The notes below the pieces were generated by a model. That model was not told the origin of the DNA. It saw only the letters and a program-made list of their open reading frames with translations, and ran no database searches. Below are positions 44,179 through 53,635 of a stretch of DNA of 64,000 nucleotides, one piece after another. A program made the translations under genes and the position numbers. Location: the NCBI GenBank assembly GCA_965262365.1, contig OZ253541.1, forward strand, positions 1,116,001 to 1,180,000. Direction: 5' to 3'. Numbering within the stretch: position 1 is the stretch's first letter; every line of letters begins with the position of its first letter. This stretch comes from UBA6522 sp965262365 (GTDB lineage: Bacteria; Pseudomonadota; Gammaproteobacteria; Steroidobacterales; Rariloculaceae).

Positions 44179-45473
44179 GCCAGTGCGTCCAGCCGTTTTC
44201 GGACCGCTTGCCCGTGGGCATCCAGGCCCTCCAGCGCGGCGAGTTGTTCGGCGATGGGGCCTATGGCTCGCAGTCCGTCCTCCGTCAGAGTCTGGACGGT
44301 CATCGTGCGCAGGAAGTCGGTAACCCCGAGACCCGAATAGGCGCGTGCGAAGCCGTAGGTGGGCAACACGTGGTTCGTTCCGCTGCAATAGTCGCCGACC
44401 GTTTCCGGCGCCCATGGCCCGAGAAATACCGAGCCTGCGGCTACTATCTGGTCGAGAATCTCGCGGGGCTGCTCGATCTGCATGATCAGATGTTCCGGTG
44501 CATAGCGGTTCGAGATTTCAACTGCCGTCGGGAGGTCGCGAACCAGGATGACTCGCGAGTGCGCCAACGACTCGCAAACGATTTCGTGCCGACTGAGGCT
44601 CTGCGTTTGCGATTCGATCTCCGACAACACTCGGTTGAGTAGCCCTTCGCTGGGCGTCAGCAGAATGACCTGGGAATCGATGCCGTGTTCCGCCTGGGAC
44701 AGCAGGTCCGCCGCAACGAACGAGGGGTTTGCCTTGTCGTCCGCGATGACCAGTACTTCCGAGGGGCCTGCGGGCAAGTCCCTGGCTGCCCCCCGGGGAT
44801 CGGCGGCTACCTGTTCCTTGGCCTCGGTCACCCATGGATTGCCCGGGCCGAAAAGCTTGTCGACCCTGGGAACGGACTCCGTTCCGTAGGCCATGGCTCC
44901 AATTGCTTGCGCGCCGCCCGCCCGAACCACGATGGATATGCCGCATATACCGGCAGCGTAGAGCACCGCCGGGTCAACCCGGCCGTCGGCCCGGGGCGGA
45001 CTGCACAGGACACGGGTCGGGCAACCTGCCAGATTCGCAGGTACTCCGAGCATCAGGGCGGTGGAGGGTAGGGGGGCACTGCCGGCAGGAACGTACAGGC
45101 CGACGCTTGCGATTGGGCGGACGAGTCTTTCGCATACCACGCCGGGGGTGGTCTCGACCGACAATGGCTGGGGAAGCTGGGCGCGGTGAAAGCGCGAAAT
45201 ATTCTCCGCGGCCATTCGAATGGCCGATCGTTCGGCCGGTTGCAGCGCGGTCTTCGCCTCGTCGAATTCACGCGACGACACCAGCAGGCCCGTTATCTCG
45301 ACACGGTCGAGTTCCCTTGCAAGCTCGACGAGAGCCGAATCTCCCTCGCTGCGAACCCGCGCCAGGATGCCCGCAACCTCACGCCGCAGACGATCGTCCG
45401 CAGCGAGCGCCGGCCGTTGCAGCAGCCTGTCCTGCTCCGACGGGGAGAGTTCTTGCCAGATGTATCGTTGCAT
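44175..45473 (-). CDS. hisD: Histidinol dehydrogenase
   Basis: A 432-aa zinc enzyme oxidising histidinol to histidine. Motifs are RPIASVGLYVPAGSAPLPST, RAGGAQAIGAMAYGTESV, DLPAGPSEVLVIAD, LLSQAEHGIDSQ and VFLGPWAPETVGDYCSGTNH. Starts 6 bp after hisG. Confidence 0.97.
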   Translation of the reverse strand: MQRYIWQELSPSEQDRLLQRPALAADDRLRREVAGILARVRSEGDSALVELARELDRVEITGLLVSSREFDEAKTALQPAERSAIRMAAENISRFHRAQLPQPLSVETTPGVVCERLVRPIASVGLYVPAGSAPLPSTALMLGVPANLAGCPTRVLCSPPRADGRVDPAVLYAAGICGISIVVRAGGAQAIGAMAYGTESVPRVDKLFGPGNPWVTEAKEQVAADPRGAARDLPAGPSEVLVIADDKANPSFVAADLLSQAEHGIDSQVILLTPSEGLLNRVLSEIESQTQSLSRHEIVCESLAHSRVILVRDLPTAVEISNRYAPEHLIMQIEQPREILDQIVAAGSVFLGPWAPETVGDYCSGTNHVLPTYGFARAYSGLGVTDFLRTMTVQTLTEDGLRAIGPIAEQLAALEGLDAHGQAVRKRLDALA

Positions 45474-45479
45474 GGTCGT

Positions 45480-46376
45480 TCAGGCGAGCATCTTTTCCAC
45501 CGGAATGACAAGGATGGCGCTGGCGCCGGCCTCCTTGAGGTCCTCCAGCGTCTCCCAAAAAATATTTTCGCGGCAGACTGCGTGGACCGCTACCTTGTCG
45601 TCGCGACCCTCCAGGGGAATGATGGTGGGCGCCTCGCTGCCAGGCAGCAATTTTCGAACCTCACCCAATGCACGCCGCGGTGCGTGGAGCATGATGTACT
45701 TGCTCTCGCGTACCTGGAGTACACCTTCAACACGCTGCAGAAGCCGTTGAATCCATTCATCTTTCTCCGGACATACGTCGATCGGCGTCTGCACAATCTC
45801 GGCGCGGCTCTCAAGAATGGTGTCGGCTTCGTAGAGGCTGTGAGCCTTGAGCGTGGCGCCGGAGGATACCAGGTCGCAAATCAGGTCGGCCTTGCCCAGT
45901 CGGGGGGCGAGTTCCACCGCACCCGAAAACTTCACCACAGTCCCTGAAATTCCATGCCGCTTGAGGTACGCGTCGACGATGCCCGGGTAACTCGTTGCGA
46001 TCCGCTTGTTCGCCAGTGAACCGGGCCCGTCGTAGGCTTCACCGACGGGAACGCCGAAGGACAGCCTGCAATGACCGAAGTCGAGCTGCCTGACTCGATT
46101 AAACAGTTTGCTGACGCCCCGGCTCTGCAACTCCAGGCGGGCCTCTTCGAGCACGTTCATGCCGACGATGCCCAGGTCGCAGACATCCTCCTGCACGAGG
46201 CCTGGTATGTCGTCATCTCGTACCAGGAGTACATCGACCGGCATGTTTTCGCCGTAGCAGATCAACTGGTCCCGGCCCCTGGAGTAACTCAATCCGCAAC
46301 GCGTCAGCAAGTCCAGGGAGTGGTCGGTCAGCCGGCCTGATTTCTGTACGGCAATCTTGATTCGGGGTTGTTCCAT
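45480..46376 (-). CDS. hisG: ATP phosphoribosyltransferase (long form)
   Basis: A 298-aa first enzyme of the pathway. The ATG at 46376 gives IKIAVQKSGRLTDHSLDLL. Catalytic-domain motifs are LLVRDDDIPGLV, CDLGIVGMNV, ATSYPGIVDAYL, GAVELAPRLGKADLICDLV. The C-terminal ACT-like domain for histidine feedback (VAVHAVCRENIFWETLEDLK) is present, so no HisZ partner is needed. Confidence 0.97.
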   Translation of the reverse strand: MEQPRIKIAVQKSGRLTDHSLDLLTRCGLSYSRGRDQLICYGENMPVDVLLVRDDDIPGLVQEDVCDLGIVGMNVLEEARLELQSRGVSKLFNRVRQLDFGHCRLSFGVPVGEAYDGPGSLANKRIATSYPGIVDAYLKRHGISGTVVKFSGAVELAPRLGKADLICDLVSSGATLKAHSLYEADTILESRAEIVQTPIDVCPEKDEWIQRLLQRVEGVLQVRESKYIMLHAPRRALGEVRKLLPGSEAPTIIPLEGRDDKVAVHAVCRENIFWETLEDLKEAGASAILVIPVEKMLA

Positions 46377-46461
46377 TACGTGATTTTCCGCCTTGCGTGG
46401 CAACGTGAGCCTGAGACGCCGATTCCGCAAAGTGGAATCAAGGGCTCCTGTACCTTGTATG

Positions 46462-46770
46462 TCAGAGTGGGCGCAATCTCTTCAATGCGATTTGATACCC
46501 GTCATTCCCGGCCGTCAGAAAGCGGGCCACGCGACCGATCGTGGTAACCGATACGCCGGTCAGGTCATGGATCTTGCGATAGGGCAGGCCTTCCGCCAGG
46601 TAGGCCACGACTGCCCAGCGATCCACCAATGCTTCAAGTTCCGCCGGTGTGCAGAGGTCGGAGAAGAACTTCTCGCATTCCTGCTCGGAGCGAAGCGCCA
46701 GGATCGCCCGATACAAGCCGGCCCGGGCTCGGGCTGCCTGACTCGCATTCATCTTTCGACGCGCCTTCAT
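46462..46770 (-). CDS. TrpR/YerC-like regulator heading the his operon
   Basis: A 102-aa (or 96-aa from the second ATG at 46752) TrpR-superfamily protein. It has a helical N-terminus, CTPAELEALVDRWAVVAYL and the helix-turn-helix LPYRKIHDLTGVSVTTIGRV. It sits 85 bp upstream of hisG, the position where Xanthomonas-type his operons carry a TrpR-like regulator. It probably represses the operon when histidine is plentiful (inference). Confidence 0.87.
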   Translation of the reverse strand: MKARRKMNASQAARARAGLYRAILALRSEQECEKFFSDLCTPAELEALVDRWAVVAYLAEGLPYRKIHDLTGVSVTTIGRVARFLTAGNDGYQIALKRLRPL

Positions 46771-46785
46771 GTTGTAGCAAGCAAT

Positions 46786-46811
46786 TAATGTATTAACAAG
46801 TTGTTACATTA
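46786..46811. promoter_or_regulatory. Operator-like palindrome upstream of the his operon
   Basis: TAATGTA (46786-46792) and TACATTA (46805-46811) form a perfect inverted repeat around TTAACAAGTTGT. The inner 18 bp GTATTAACAAGTTGTTAC recalls TrpR operators, which are 18-bp palindromes beginning GTA and ending TAC. It lies 16 bp before the TrpR-like ATG. Confidence 0.6.
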
Positions 46812-46874
46812 GTACAAGTTTCCGCACGTGTCCAATGAATTTTTCGTGACGCCTGCAGGTGCCGTGGTGGGGGG

Positions 46875-47702
46875 TTACACCGGGTCGACGCCGGCGCGCA
46901 GGCAGAGATACTCCCAGACCCTGTCCATGGCCAGCGGCGAAAATTGTGCGCCGGTGGATAAGGCGATTTCTTCGTCGGACAATGCGCGCGGTTCTCCCAG
47001 GCTCCGCGCCTGCAGCAGAATCCGGGCGTTGATCTGCAGGTAGATGGCGGTCATGACCGCTTGCTGCACAGTCTCTCCGGCCACGACGGCACCATGTCCC
47101 CGCATCAGCAGGCAGCGGTTCGAGCCAAGCGTTTGAGCCAGGTCGCGGCCCATCTCCATGGTGCGCACCAGCATGTCGGTGGCACCGAAATTCTCGGCTA
47201 TATCCCAGACCGGCACTTCGGAACCGATAATCGAAGCCGTGTGCGCGACTGGGCGCAAGGGTACCGACGTGATGCTGAACGGCAGGACATCGTAGGCGTG
47301 GTGATGGACCACCGAGTTGATCTCCGGCCGCGCTTCGTAAACGGCACCATGAATCATGCGTTCGCCATAGGGCCGTCGCCCCCGTGCATCAAGCGGATCC
47401 CCTGTTTGCCGGTCGAACTCCATGAGATCGGCGAATTCCACGAGCGCCGGGCTGCGCGACCTTGACATCACATAACGATCGGGAAATTCCGGGTGGCGGA
47501 CGCTCACATGACCGAAGCCGTCCACTACGTTTTCGTTCGCCAGGATCCGATTGGCTGCGACCACCCGGCGAAATTCCACCAGATCTTCAAGGGCCGTTGC
47601 TTCGGGCGACTGCGGACGGGCGGATACCCACGGACCCCCCAAACCGATTGCGGCTCCCGCCTTGAGGATGTGTCGTCTTGATACATTTTCTTGAGCTGAC
47701 AT
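46875..47702 (-). CDS. Exported class II aldolase/adducin-family protein
   Basis: A 275-aa protein with a Tat-type signal (VSRRHILKAGAAIGLGG) from the ATG at 47702. The fold has FGHVSVRHPEFPDRYVMSRS, the metal motif SVVHHHAYDVLPF and the third His in LLMRGHGAVVAG. These are the zinc ligands of fuculose-phosphate-type aldolases and related decarboxylases. A periplasmic, Tat-exported version is less usual, and its substrate is unknown. It is separate from both neighbouring operons. Confidence 0.8.
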   Translation of the reverse strand: MSAQENVSRRHILKAGAAIGLGGPWVSARPQSPEATALEDLVEFRRVVAANRILANENVVDGFGHVSVRHPEFPDRYVMSRSRSPALVEFADLMEFDRQTGDPLDARGRRPYGERMIHGAVYEARPEINSVVHHHAYDVLPFSITSVPLRPVAHTASIIGSEVPVWDIAENFGATDMLVRTMEMGRDLAQTLGSNRCLLMRGHGAVVAGETVQQAVMTAIYLQINARILLQARSLGEPRALSDEEIALSTGAQFSPLAMDRVWEYLCLRAGVDPV

Positions 47703-47838
47703 GTTGCGTTCGTTCTCGGAGGCGCCGAAGAAAAGACTATACAATCGGATATCGATCACAGTGAGAAGTTGTTCAAAGTCATGGACCGATGGAGATGCGT
47801 AACCCTTGCGTTGCACGACTACCTGACCTGGCAATATC

Positions 47839-47860
47839 GGCTCGATGTTCGAATCGAGCC
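47839..47860. repeat. Inverted repeat between leuB and the aldolase gene
   Basis: GGCTCGAT-GTTCGA-ATCGAGCC is a perfect 8-bp stem in the 196-bp gap. It has no T-run on the minus strand, so it could be a Rho-type stem end of the leu operon or an operator for the aldolase gene. Confidence 0.45.
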
Positions 47861-47898
47861 GTTCGAATGCGTCGTGCTGGAGTAAAAATCGCGGGCTG

Positions 47899-48966
47899 CT
47901 AGAGTGTCAGTCGGTCGATGACGGCATCGCCGAAGGCTTCCGTGCCGACGATCCGAATTTCTCCAGCGCCATGCAACAGGTCGGCTGTGCGAAACCCGGA
48001 CTTGAACGTTTCACTGACGGCGGATTCCACCGCGGCTGCAGCTTCCTCCTGGCCCAGGGAATGGCGTAGCAGCATGGCGGCGCTGAGGATGGCGCCACAG
48101 GGATTTGCGATTCCCCGTCCTGCGATGTCCGGTGCCGAGCCGTGAATGGGCTCGTACAGGCTAGGCCCCCCGTCGCTGAGCGAAGCCGACGGCAGCAACC
48201 CCAGCGAACCCGCCAGCATGGAAGCCTCGTCGCTGAGAATGTCGCCGAACATGTTGTCCGTAAGGATAACGTCGAAGGTCGCCGGACGGCTGATGAGGTA
48301 CATGGCGGCCGCATCGACGTAGATATGCTCCAGTTCAATTTCCGGGAACTCGCTGGCAAAGACACCGCTGACGGTCTCCCGCCACAGTCGTGACGTATCC
48401 AGGACGTTGGCCTTGTCCACGGAACTGACCTTGCCGCGGCGCATCCTGGCGAGTTGGCCGGCCAGGCGGGCGATGCGCCGGATCTCGGGCACCGAATACT
48501 CGCAGGTGTCGAACGCATCCGTGGCCGTGCGGCCCCGAGCGCCGAAGTAGATGCCGCCGGTGAGTTCACGCACGACGAGGACGTCCACGCCCTCAAGCCG
48601 TTCCGGGCGTAGCGGCGATGCGTCCGCAAGCGCCGCATCCAGGGTCACGGGACGCAAGTTGGCGTACAGACCCAGGGCTTTGCGCAACCCGAGGAGTCCC
48701 TGTTCGGGGCGAAGCGCGACTTCGACGTTCGACCACCGGTCACCTCCCACGGCGCCTAGGAATATGGCGTCTGCGTCTCGGCAATTCTGAAGCGTTTCAT
48801 CCGGCAACGGTGTTCCGACGCGATCGAGGGCTACGCCGCCAATCAGCTTTTCCCGGACCTCGATGCCCAGATCGAGTTGCCGGGAGACGGTGGCCAGTAC
48901 GCGAGTGGCCTGTGCGGTGACCTCCGGGCCGATTCCGTCGCCCGGAAGCGCGACGACCGAGATCAT
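47899..48966 (-). CDS. leuB: 3-isopropylmalate dehydrogenase
   Basis: A 355-aa NAD-dependent decarboxylating dehydrogenase: VALPGDGIGPEV, FLGAVGGDRW, VVRELTGGIYFG, VDKANVLDTSRLWRE, LTDNMFGDILSDEASML and EPIHGSAPDIAGRGIANP. Last gene of the ilvC-leuA-ilvE-leuCDB operon; its ATG overlaps the leuD stop. It may also act on methylmalate in the citramalate route. Confidence 0.97.
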   Translation of the reverse strand: MISVVALPGDGIGPEVTAQATRVLATVSRQLDLGIEVREKLIGGVALDRVGTPLPDETLQNCRDADAIFLGAVGGDRWSNVEVALRPEQGLLGLRKALGLYANLRPVTLDAALADASPLRPERLEGVDVLVVRELTGGIYFGARGRTATDAFDTCEYSVPEIRRIARLAGQLARMRRGKVSSVDKANVLDTSRLWRETVSGVFASEFPEIELEHIYVDAAAMYLISRPATFDVILTDNMFGDILSDEASMLAGSLGLLPSASLSDGGPSLYEPIHGSAPDIAGRGIANPCGAILSAAMLLRHSLGQEEAAAAVESAVSETFKSGFRTADLLHGAGEIRIVGTEAFGDAVIDRLTL

Positions 48967-49544
48967 CAGACGCTGACGCGGTTTTCGAACCGCCAGATGT
49001 CCTCGGCGTGATTCAGCAGGAAGCCGAGTTGGTCTACGCCGTTCAGGAGGCAGTAACGGGAAAAGCTCTCCAACGGAAATTCGGTGACACGCCCATCGGG
49101 AAGCGAAAGCGAGCGGGATTCCACGTCCAGAACCAGTTCGACGCCTGGATTATCCAGCAGCCAGCGATGAATGTTTTCTTCCGCAATCACCGGAAGGAAG
49201 CCGTTCTTGAGGGAATTGTTGCTGAATATGTCGGCGATCTCGGTACTGATTACGGCGCGAAAACCGAAGTCGAGGAGGGCCCACGGGGCGTGTTCCCTGG
49301 AGGATCCGCACCCGAAGTTTCGTCCGGCGACCAGAATGTGCGCGCCCCGGGCCTCGGGTTGATTCAAGAGGAAACTCGCGTTCTTCGTCCCGTCACTGTT
49401 GTAGCGCCAGTCGGTAAAGAGATGTTCGCCAAGCCCTTCGCGAACCGTTGTCCGCAGGAAACGGGCAGGAATGATCTGATCGGTGTCGATATCGTCCAGC
49501 GGCAGAACGACTGTGCGGGACCGGATTTCGGTGATCGGCTTCAT
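48966..49544 (-). CDS. leuD: Isopropylmalate isomerase small subunit
   Basis: A 192-aa swivelling-domain subunit of LeuCD: TVVLPLDDIDTDQIIPARFL, GRNFGCGSSREHAPWALLDF and ADIFSNNSLKNGFLPV. It starts 4 bp after leuC and overlaps leuB. The size is slightly below the usual 200 aa, with nothing missing. Confidence 0.97.
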   Translation of the reverse strand: MKPITEIRSRTVVLPLDDIDTDQIIPARFLRTTVREGLGEHLFTDWRYNSDGTKNASFLLNQPEARGAHILVAGRNFGCGSSREHAPWALLDFGFRAVISTEIADIFSNNSLKNGFLPVIAEENIHRWLLDNPGVELVLDVESRSLSLPDGRVTEFPLESFSRYCLLNGVDQLGFLLNHAEDIWRFENRVSV

Positions 49545-49548
49545 CGTC

Positions 49549-50958
49549 TTACCCCATCAGTGGCCGCGGATCGCTGACCGTTCCGCTTATGGCGGAAGCA
49601 ACTGCGGTAAGCGGGCTGGCCAGCACGGTTCGAGCGCCCTTGCCCTGGCGGCCTTCAAAGTTGCGATTGCTGGTACTTACGGCGAGTTTGCCGGCCGGCA
49701 CGTAATCGCCATTCATGGCCAGGCACATGGAGCAGCCTGGTTCGCGCCACTGGGCTCCAGCCGCCTTGAATATCTCGGGAAGACCCTCGGCCTCCGCCTC
49801 TCGCTTGACCCTGGCCGAACCCGGCACAACCAGCATCCGGACACCGTCGGCCACGCGCCTTCCAGCCATCATCCGGGCAGCGGCCTGCAAGTCGCTCAAC
49901 CGGGAATTGGTGCAGCTGCCGATGAAAACCACGTCCACCGGTGTGCCCGCCAAGGGACGACCGGGCTCGAGCCCCATGTAATCCAATGCCTTGGCGAACC
50001 CAGGGTCGGAGCCGGTGGGGAAGGGAATAAAATCATCCACCGGAATCACCATGCCCGGATTCGTGCCGAACGTGACCATGGGTTTGAGCGCCGAGACATC
50101 GATTGACACCTCCTTGTCGAATCGAGCGTCCTCATCACTGGGCAGCGTTCTCCACTTGCTCAGCGCATCGTCCCATGCCGCTCCCTGCGGTGCCAGCGGC
50201 CGGCCCGCCAGATACTCGAAGGTCGCGTCGTCCGGCGCAAACATACCGGTTCTGGCGCCGCCCTCGATCGCCATATTGCAAATGGTCATGCGTTCCTCGA
50301 TGGACAGCGAGGCAACCGCGGAACCACGGTACTCGATCGCATGGCCGGTGCCGCCGTTCACGCCGATCTTGCCGATAATTGCAAGGATAATGTCCTTGGC
50401 CGTCACGCCCGACGCCAGCCAGCCCTGCAAGTTGACGGCAAAGGTCCTGGGTTTGCGCTGCAGGAGGCATTGAGTCGCAAGCACGTGGGCCACCTCGGTG
50501 GTGCCGATACCGAACGCCAGCGCGCCGAGCGCGCCGTGTGTGCTGGTATGGGAGTCTCCGCAGACGATGGTCTTGCCGGGTTGGGTGGCGCCCAGTTCCG
50601 GACCGATGACGTGCACGATGCCGCGTTCGTCGCTGTCCATGCCTCGCAACTCGAGACCGAAGTCCTCGCAGTTGCGTTCCATTTGGAGGATCTGTTCGTA
50701 CGCGGCCGGTTCGCTGACGATCTTGAGTTCCTGCAGCGAACCCACGGGAATCGTTGGCGTGGAGTGATCCATGGTGGCGAGCGTTCGGTCCGGTCGGCGC
50801 ACTTTCAAGCCGGCATCCCGGAGTACGCTGAACGCCTGTGGGCTGGTGACCTCGTGGAGCAGGTGCAGGTCGATATACAGGATTGCCGGCGTTTCCGCCG
50901 ATTCCGGCACCACGATATGCTGGTCCCAGACCTTTTCGAACAATGACTTGGAGGACAT
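49549..50958 (-). CDS. leuC: Isopropylmalate isomerase large subunit
   Basis: A 469-aa aconitase-family subunit. The ATG at 50958 starts SLFEKVWDQHIV. Iron-sulfur ligands are in VFIGSCTNSRLSDL and EPGCSMCLAMNGD. Other motifs are VCGDSHTSTHGALGALAFGI and STSNRNFEGRQG. With LeuD it isomerises 2- to 3-isopropylmalate. Confidence 0.97.
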   Translation of the reverse strand: MSSKSLFEKVWDQHIVVPESAETPAILYIDLHLLHEVTSPQAFSVLRDAGLKVRRPDRTLATMDHSTPTIPVGSLQELKIVSEPAAYEQILQMERNCEDFGLELRGMDSDERGIVHVIGPELGATQPGKTIVCGDSHTSTHGALGALAFGIGTTEVAHVLATQCLLQRKPRTFAVNLQGWLASGVTAKDIILAIIGKIGVNGGTGHAIEYRGSAVASLSIEERMTICNMAIEGGARTGMFAPDDATFEYLAGRPLAPQGAAWDDALSKWRTLPSDEDARFDKEVSIDVSALKPMVTFGTNPGMVIPVDDFIPFPTGSDPGFAKALDYMGLEPGRPLAGTPVDVVFIGSCTNSRLSDLQAAARMMAGRRVADGVRMLVVPGSARVKREAEAEGLPEIFKAAGAQWREPGCSMCLAMNGDYVPAGKLAVSTSNRNFEGRQGKGARTVLASPLTAVASAISGTVSDPRPLMG

Positions 50959-50968
50959 ATTTCCCTCG

Positions 50969-51940
50969 TTAAACGGCGATCTGCGGGCGGTCGATCCGTT
51001 GAGTGTCTTCGATCTCGATCGGCTCCAGCCAGCCCCACTCATCCGGCGTGGAACCATCGAACAATCCGAAGAAACGTTGCTGGAGCCTGGCGGTAATCGG
51101 GCCCTTTCGGCCGTTGCCAACGGTTATTCGGTCCACCGACCGGACCGGGGTTACTTCAGCTGCCGTACCGGTGAGGAACAATTCATCGGCGATGTACAGC
51201 ATCTCTCTGGGAATATTCTCCTCGATGACGCTCATACCGATGGAGTGGGCCAACTGAATGACGAGGTCGCGGGTCAAGCCACCGAGGATTGAAGCCGAAA
51301 GGGGCGGTGTGTACAGACTGCCCTTGCGCACAAGAAAGATATTTTCCCCGGCACCCTCGCTGACAAAGCCCTCGCTGTTCAGAGCGATACCCTCGGCGAA
51401 CCCGAGACGTCGTGCCTCGAGTGTGACGAGAATGCTTGACAGGTAGTTGCCCCCGGCCTTGGCCATGGTCGGAATGGTATTCGGGCTTGCCCGTTGCCAG
51501 GAAGAAATACAGACGTCAACGCCGCTGTTTATCCCGTCCTCGCCAAGGTATGTACCCCATTCCCATGCTGCGATGATGCAGTTTGCAGGCGCATCCGGAT
51601 CGCCGGCGACCCCCATTTCACCGTAACCGCGGAACGCCAGCGGGCGTACGTAGGCACCGTTGTGGAGCCCGTTGCGGATCACGACGTCCTTGCACGCCGC
51701 CACCAGTTCGTCGAGTTCGTAGGGAATTTCGAGATAGTAGATCTTCGCCGAGTCGTACATTCGGCTGATGTGGTCGGTGAGCCTGAGCCCTACCGGCCCC
51801 GTGGGTCCCCGATAGACCCTGATGCCTTCAAAGACCGACGAGCCGTAGTGCAACGCGTGGGTCAGCACGTGAACCGTGGCGTCCTCCCAGCGCACCATTC
51901 TGCCATCCTGCCAGATGTACTTGCTCGGTTGCAGTGGCAT
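50969..51940 (-). CDS. ilvE: Branched-chain aminotransferase
   Basis: A 323-aa fold-type IV PLP enzyme: VHVLTHALHYGSSVFEGIR, RPLAFRGYGEMGV, MAKAGGNYLSSILVTLEARR with the PLP Lys, and SEGAGENIFLV followed by LFLTGTAAEVTPV. It performs the last step for Leu, Ile and Val. Sits 10 bp before leuC in the operon. Confidence 0.96.
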   Translation of the reverse strand: MPLQPSKYIWQDGRMVRWEDATVHVLTHALHYGSSVFEGIRVYRGPTGPVGLRLTDHISRMYDSAKIYYLEIPYELDELVAACKDVVIRNGLHNGAYVRPLAFRGYGEMGVAGDPDAPANCIIAAWEWGTYLGEDGINSGVDVCISSWQRASPNTIPTMAKAGGNYLSSILVTLEARRLGFAEGIALNSEGFVSEGAGENIFLVRKGSLYTPPLSASILGGLTRDLVIQLAHSIGMSVIEENIPREMLYIADELFLTGTAAEVTPVRSVDRITVGNGRKGPITARLQQRFFGLFDGSTPDEWGWLEPIEIEDTQRIDRPQIAV

Positions 51941-51960
51941 GGCGTGACTTCCTCGCTGGA

Positions 51961-53538
51961 TCAGGGCTGGCCAAAACCGATCGCGGTCCGGGGTCTTTGG
52001 TCGCCGGTATCCCGGCGCCGGATAATGCGGTTGATCACCTCCAGGTAGGCGATCGCTGCAGACTCCACTATATCCGTACTGACGGCGTGACCGCGAAAAC
52101 TCTGCCGATTATATTCCACGGTCACCGTGACCTCACCCTGAGCATCGTCGCCGGTGGTGACGCCTCGCACTTCAAAGTTCTTCAACTCCAACTCCACCCC
52201 CGTCACCGCTTCAAGGGCTCTGAATGCGGCCGCAACGGGTCCGTCGCCATCTGCTGCCTGGCGAATCCGACGCCCGTCCTGGTGGGAAAGACTCAGCGCG
52301 GCGGCAGCCACCGTACCGGTACCGGCCGTAATATGAAGTTCATCGATCACCCACGGCCCCGCCTTGCCCACGTCGACATTCATGATGATCGCTTCGATAT
52401 CCCGGTCGAACATGTGCTTCTTGCGGTCCGCCAGCCGCTTGAATTTTTCGAAACAGCTATTCAATTCAATGTCGTCCAGGTGGAAGCCCAATTGCTCCGT
52501 CCGGTCGCGGAACGCGTGGCGGCCGCTGTGCTTGCCCAGCACCAGGTTCGAACGGGGCAGTCCCACCGATTCCGGGCGCATGATTTCGTACGTGGCCCGG
52601 TGTCGCAGCATGCCGTGTTGATGGATGCCGGCTTCGTGGGCGAAGGCATTCTCGCCGACGATGGCCTTGTTGCGCGGCGTGTGCATGCCCGTGACACTGG
52701 CGACAATTCGGCTCGTTGGGTAGAGCCGGCTCGTGTCAACGCCTGTGGTCACCCCGAAATAGTTCTCGCGGGTCTTGATCGCCATCACGATTTCTTCCAG
52801 CGAACAGTTGCCCGCTCGTTCGCCGATACCATTGATGGTGCACTCCACCTGACGTGCGCCGGCGCGTACGGCAGCCAGACTGTTGGCGACCGCCATGCCC
52901 AGGTCGTCGTGACAATGCGCGCTCAGGCGGACATTCTCGATCCCGCGGACGTTGGCGATCAGGTATTCAAAGACTTCTGCGAATTCGCCGGGCACTGCAT
53001 AGCCCACGGTGTCGGGAATGTTCACCGTTGTGGCGCCGGCTTCGATCACGGCTTCGACCACCTCCGCCAGGTATTCCAGTTCCGTGCGCGAGGCGTCCTC
53101 GGGAGAAAACTCGACGTTTTCGCAATAGCTCCTGGCATCCGCCACCGATTCCACGGCGCTCTTCAGGATTTCCGCCTTGGCCATTTGCAACTTGTGCTCG
53201 CGGTGAATCCGGCTGGTGGCCACGAAAACGTGAATTCGCGAACTGGCCGCGTCCTTGACCGCATCCCACACCCGTTTGATATCCGTTGTGTTGCAGCGCG
53301 CCAATCCGCAGATGGTCGGACCCTCGATAGTTCTGGCAATGGCCTGCACGGCTTTGAAGTCCCCCGGTGAAGCAGCGGGAAAGCCGGCTTCGATCACGTC
53401 GACCCGCAGGTCACGGAGCGCGGAGGCGACGCGTAGCTTTTCATTGAGAGTCATGCTGCAGCCTGGGGCCTGCTCGCCGTCCCTCAATGTGGTATCGAAT
53501 ATAACGACTCGATTGTCATTCACTGCGTTCACCTGCAT
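51961..53538 (-). CDS. leuA: 2-isopropylmalate synthase
   Basis: 525 aa, the size of the E. coli enzyme. Motifs are VIFDTTLRDGEQAPGCSM, VIEAGFPAASPGDF, LSAHCHDDLGMAVANSLAA, INGIGERAGNCSLEE and the mid-domain HEAGIHQHGM. The C-terminal Leu-sensing domain (GDGPVAAAFRALEAVTGVEL, AYLEVINRII) is complete, so leucine feedback is expected. The AGGGAGG ribosome site is almost against the ATG at 53538; the GTG two codons later is better spaced and may be the real start. Confidence 0.97.
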   Translation of the reverse strand: MQVNAVNDNRVVIFDTTLRDGEQAPGCSMTLNEKLRVASALRDLRVDVIEAGFPAASPGDFKAVQAIARTIEGPTICGLARCNTTDIKRVWDAVKDAASSRIHVFVATSRIHREHKLQMAKAEILKSAVESVADARSYCENVEFSPEDASRTELEYLAEVVEAVIEAGATTVNIPDTVGYAVPGEFAEVFEYLIANVRGIENVRLSAHCHDDLGMAVANSLAAVRAGARQVECTINGIGERAGNCSLEEIVMAIKTRENYFGVTTGVDTSRLYPTSRIVASVTGMHTPRNKAIVGENAFAHEAGIHQHGMLRHRATYEIMRPESVGLPRSNLVLGKHSGRHAFRDRTEQLGFHLDDIELNSCFEKFKRLADRKKHMFDRDIEAIIMNVDVGKAGPWVIDELHITAGTGTVAAAALSLSHQDGRRIRQAADGDGPVAAAFRALEAVTGVELELKNFEVRGVTTGDDAQGEVTVTVEYNRQSFRGHAVSTDIVESAAIAYLEVINRIIRRRDTGDQRPRTAIGFGQP

Positions 53539-53635
53539 CCTCCCTCTGTGAGGTTCACAGACTCTCCATTGCTCCGCTCTCGCGGTACCATGACCGCCTG
53601 CGGCGCCCGACTTCCGCCCGGGAGCCGCCCCGGCC

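Noticed and set aside
51934..53370. 478-codon plus-strand frame opposite leuA
   Set aside because: Shadow of leuA on the other strand, no recognisable protein features.
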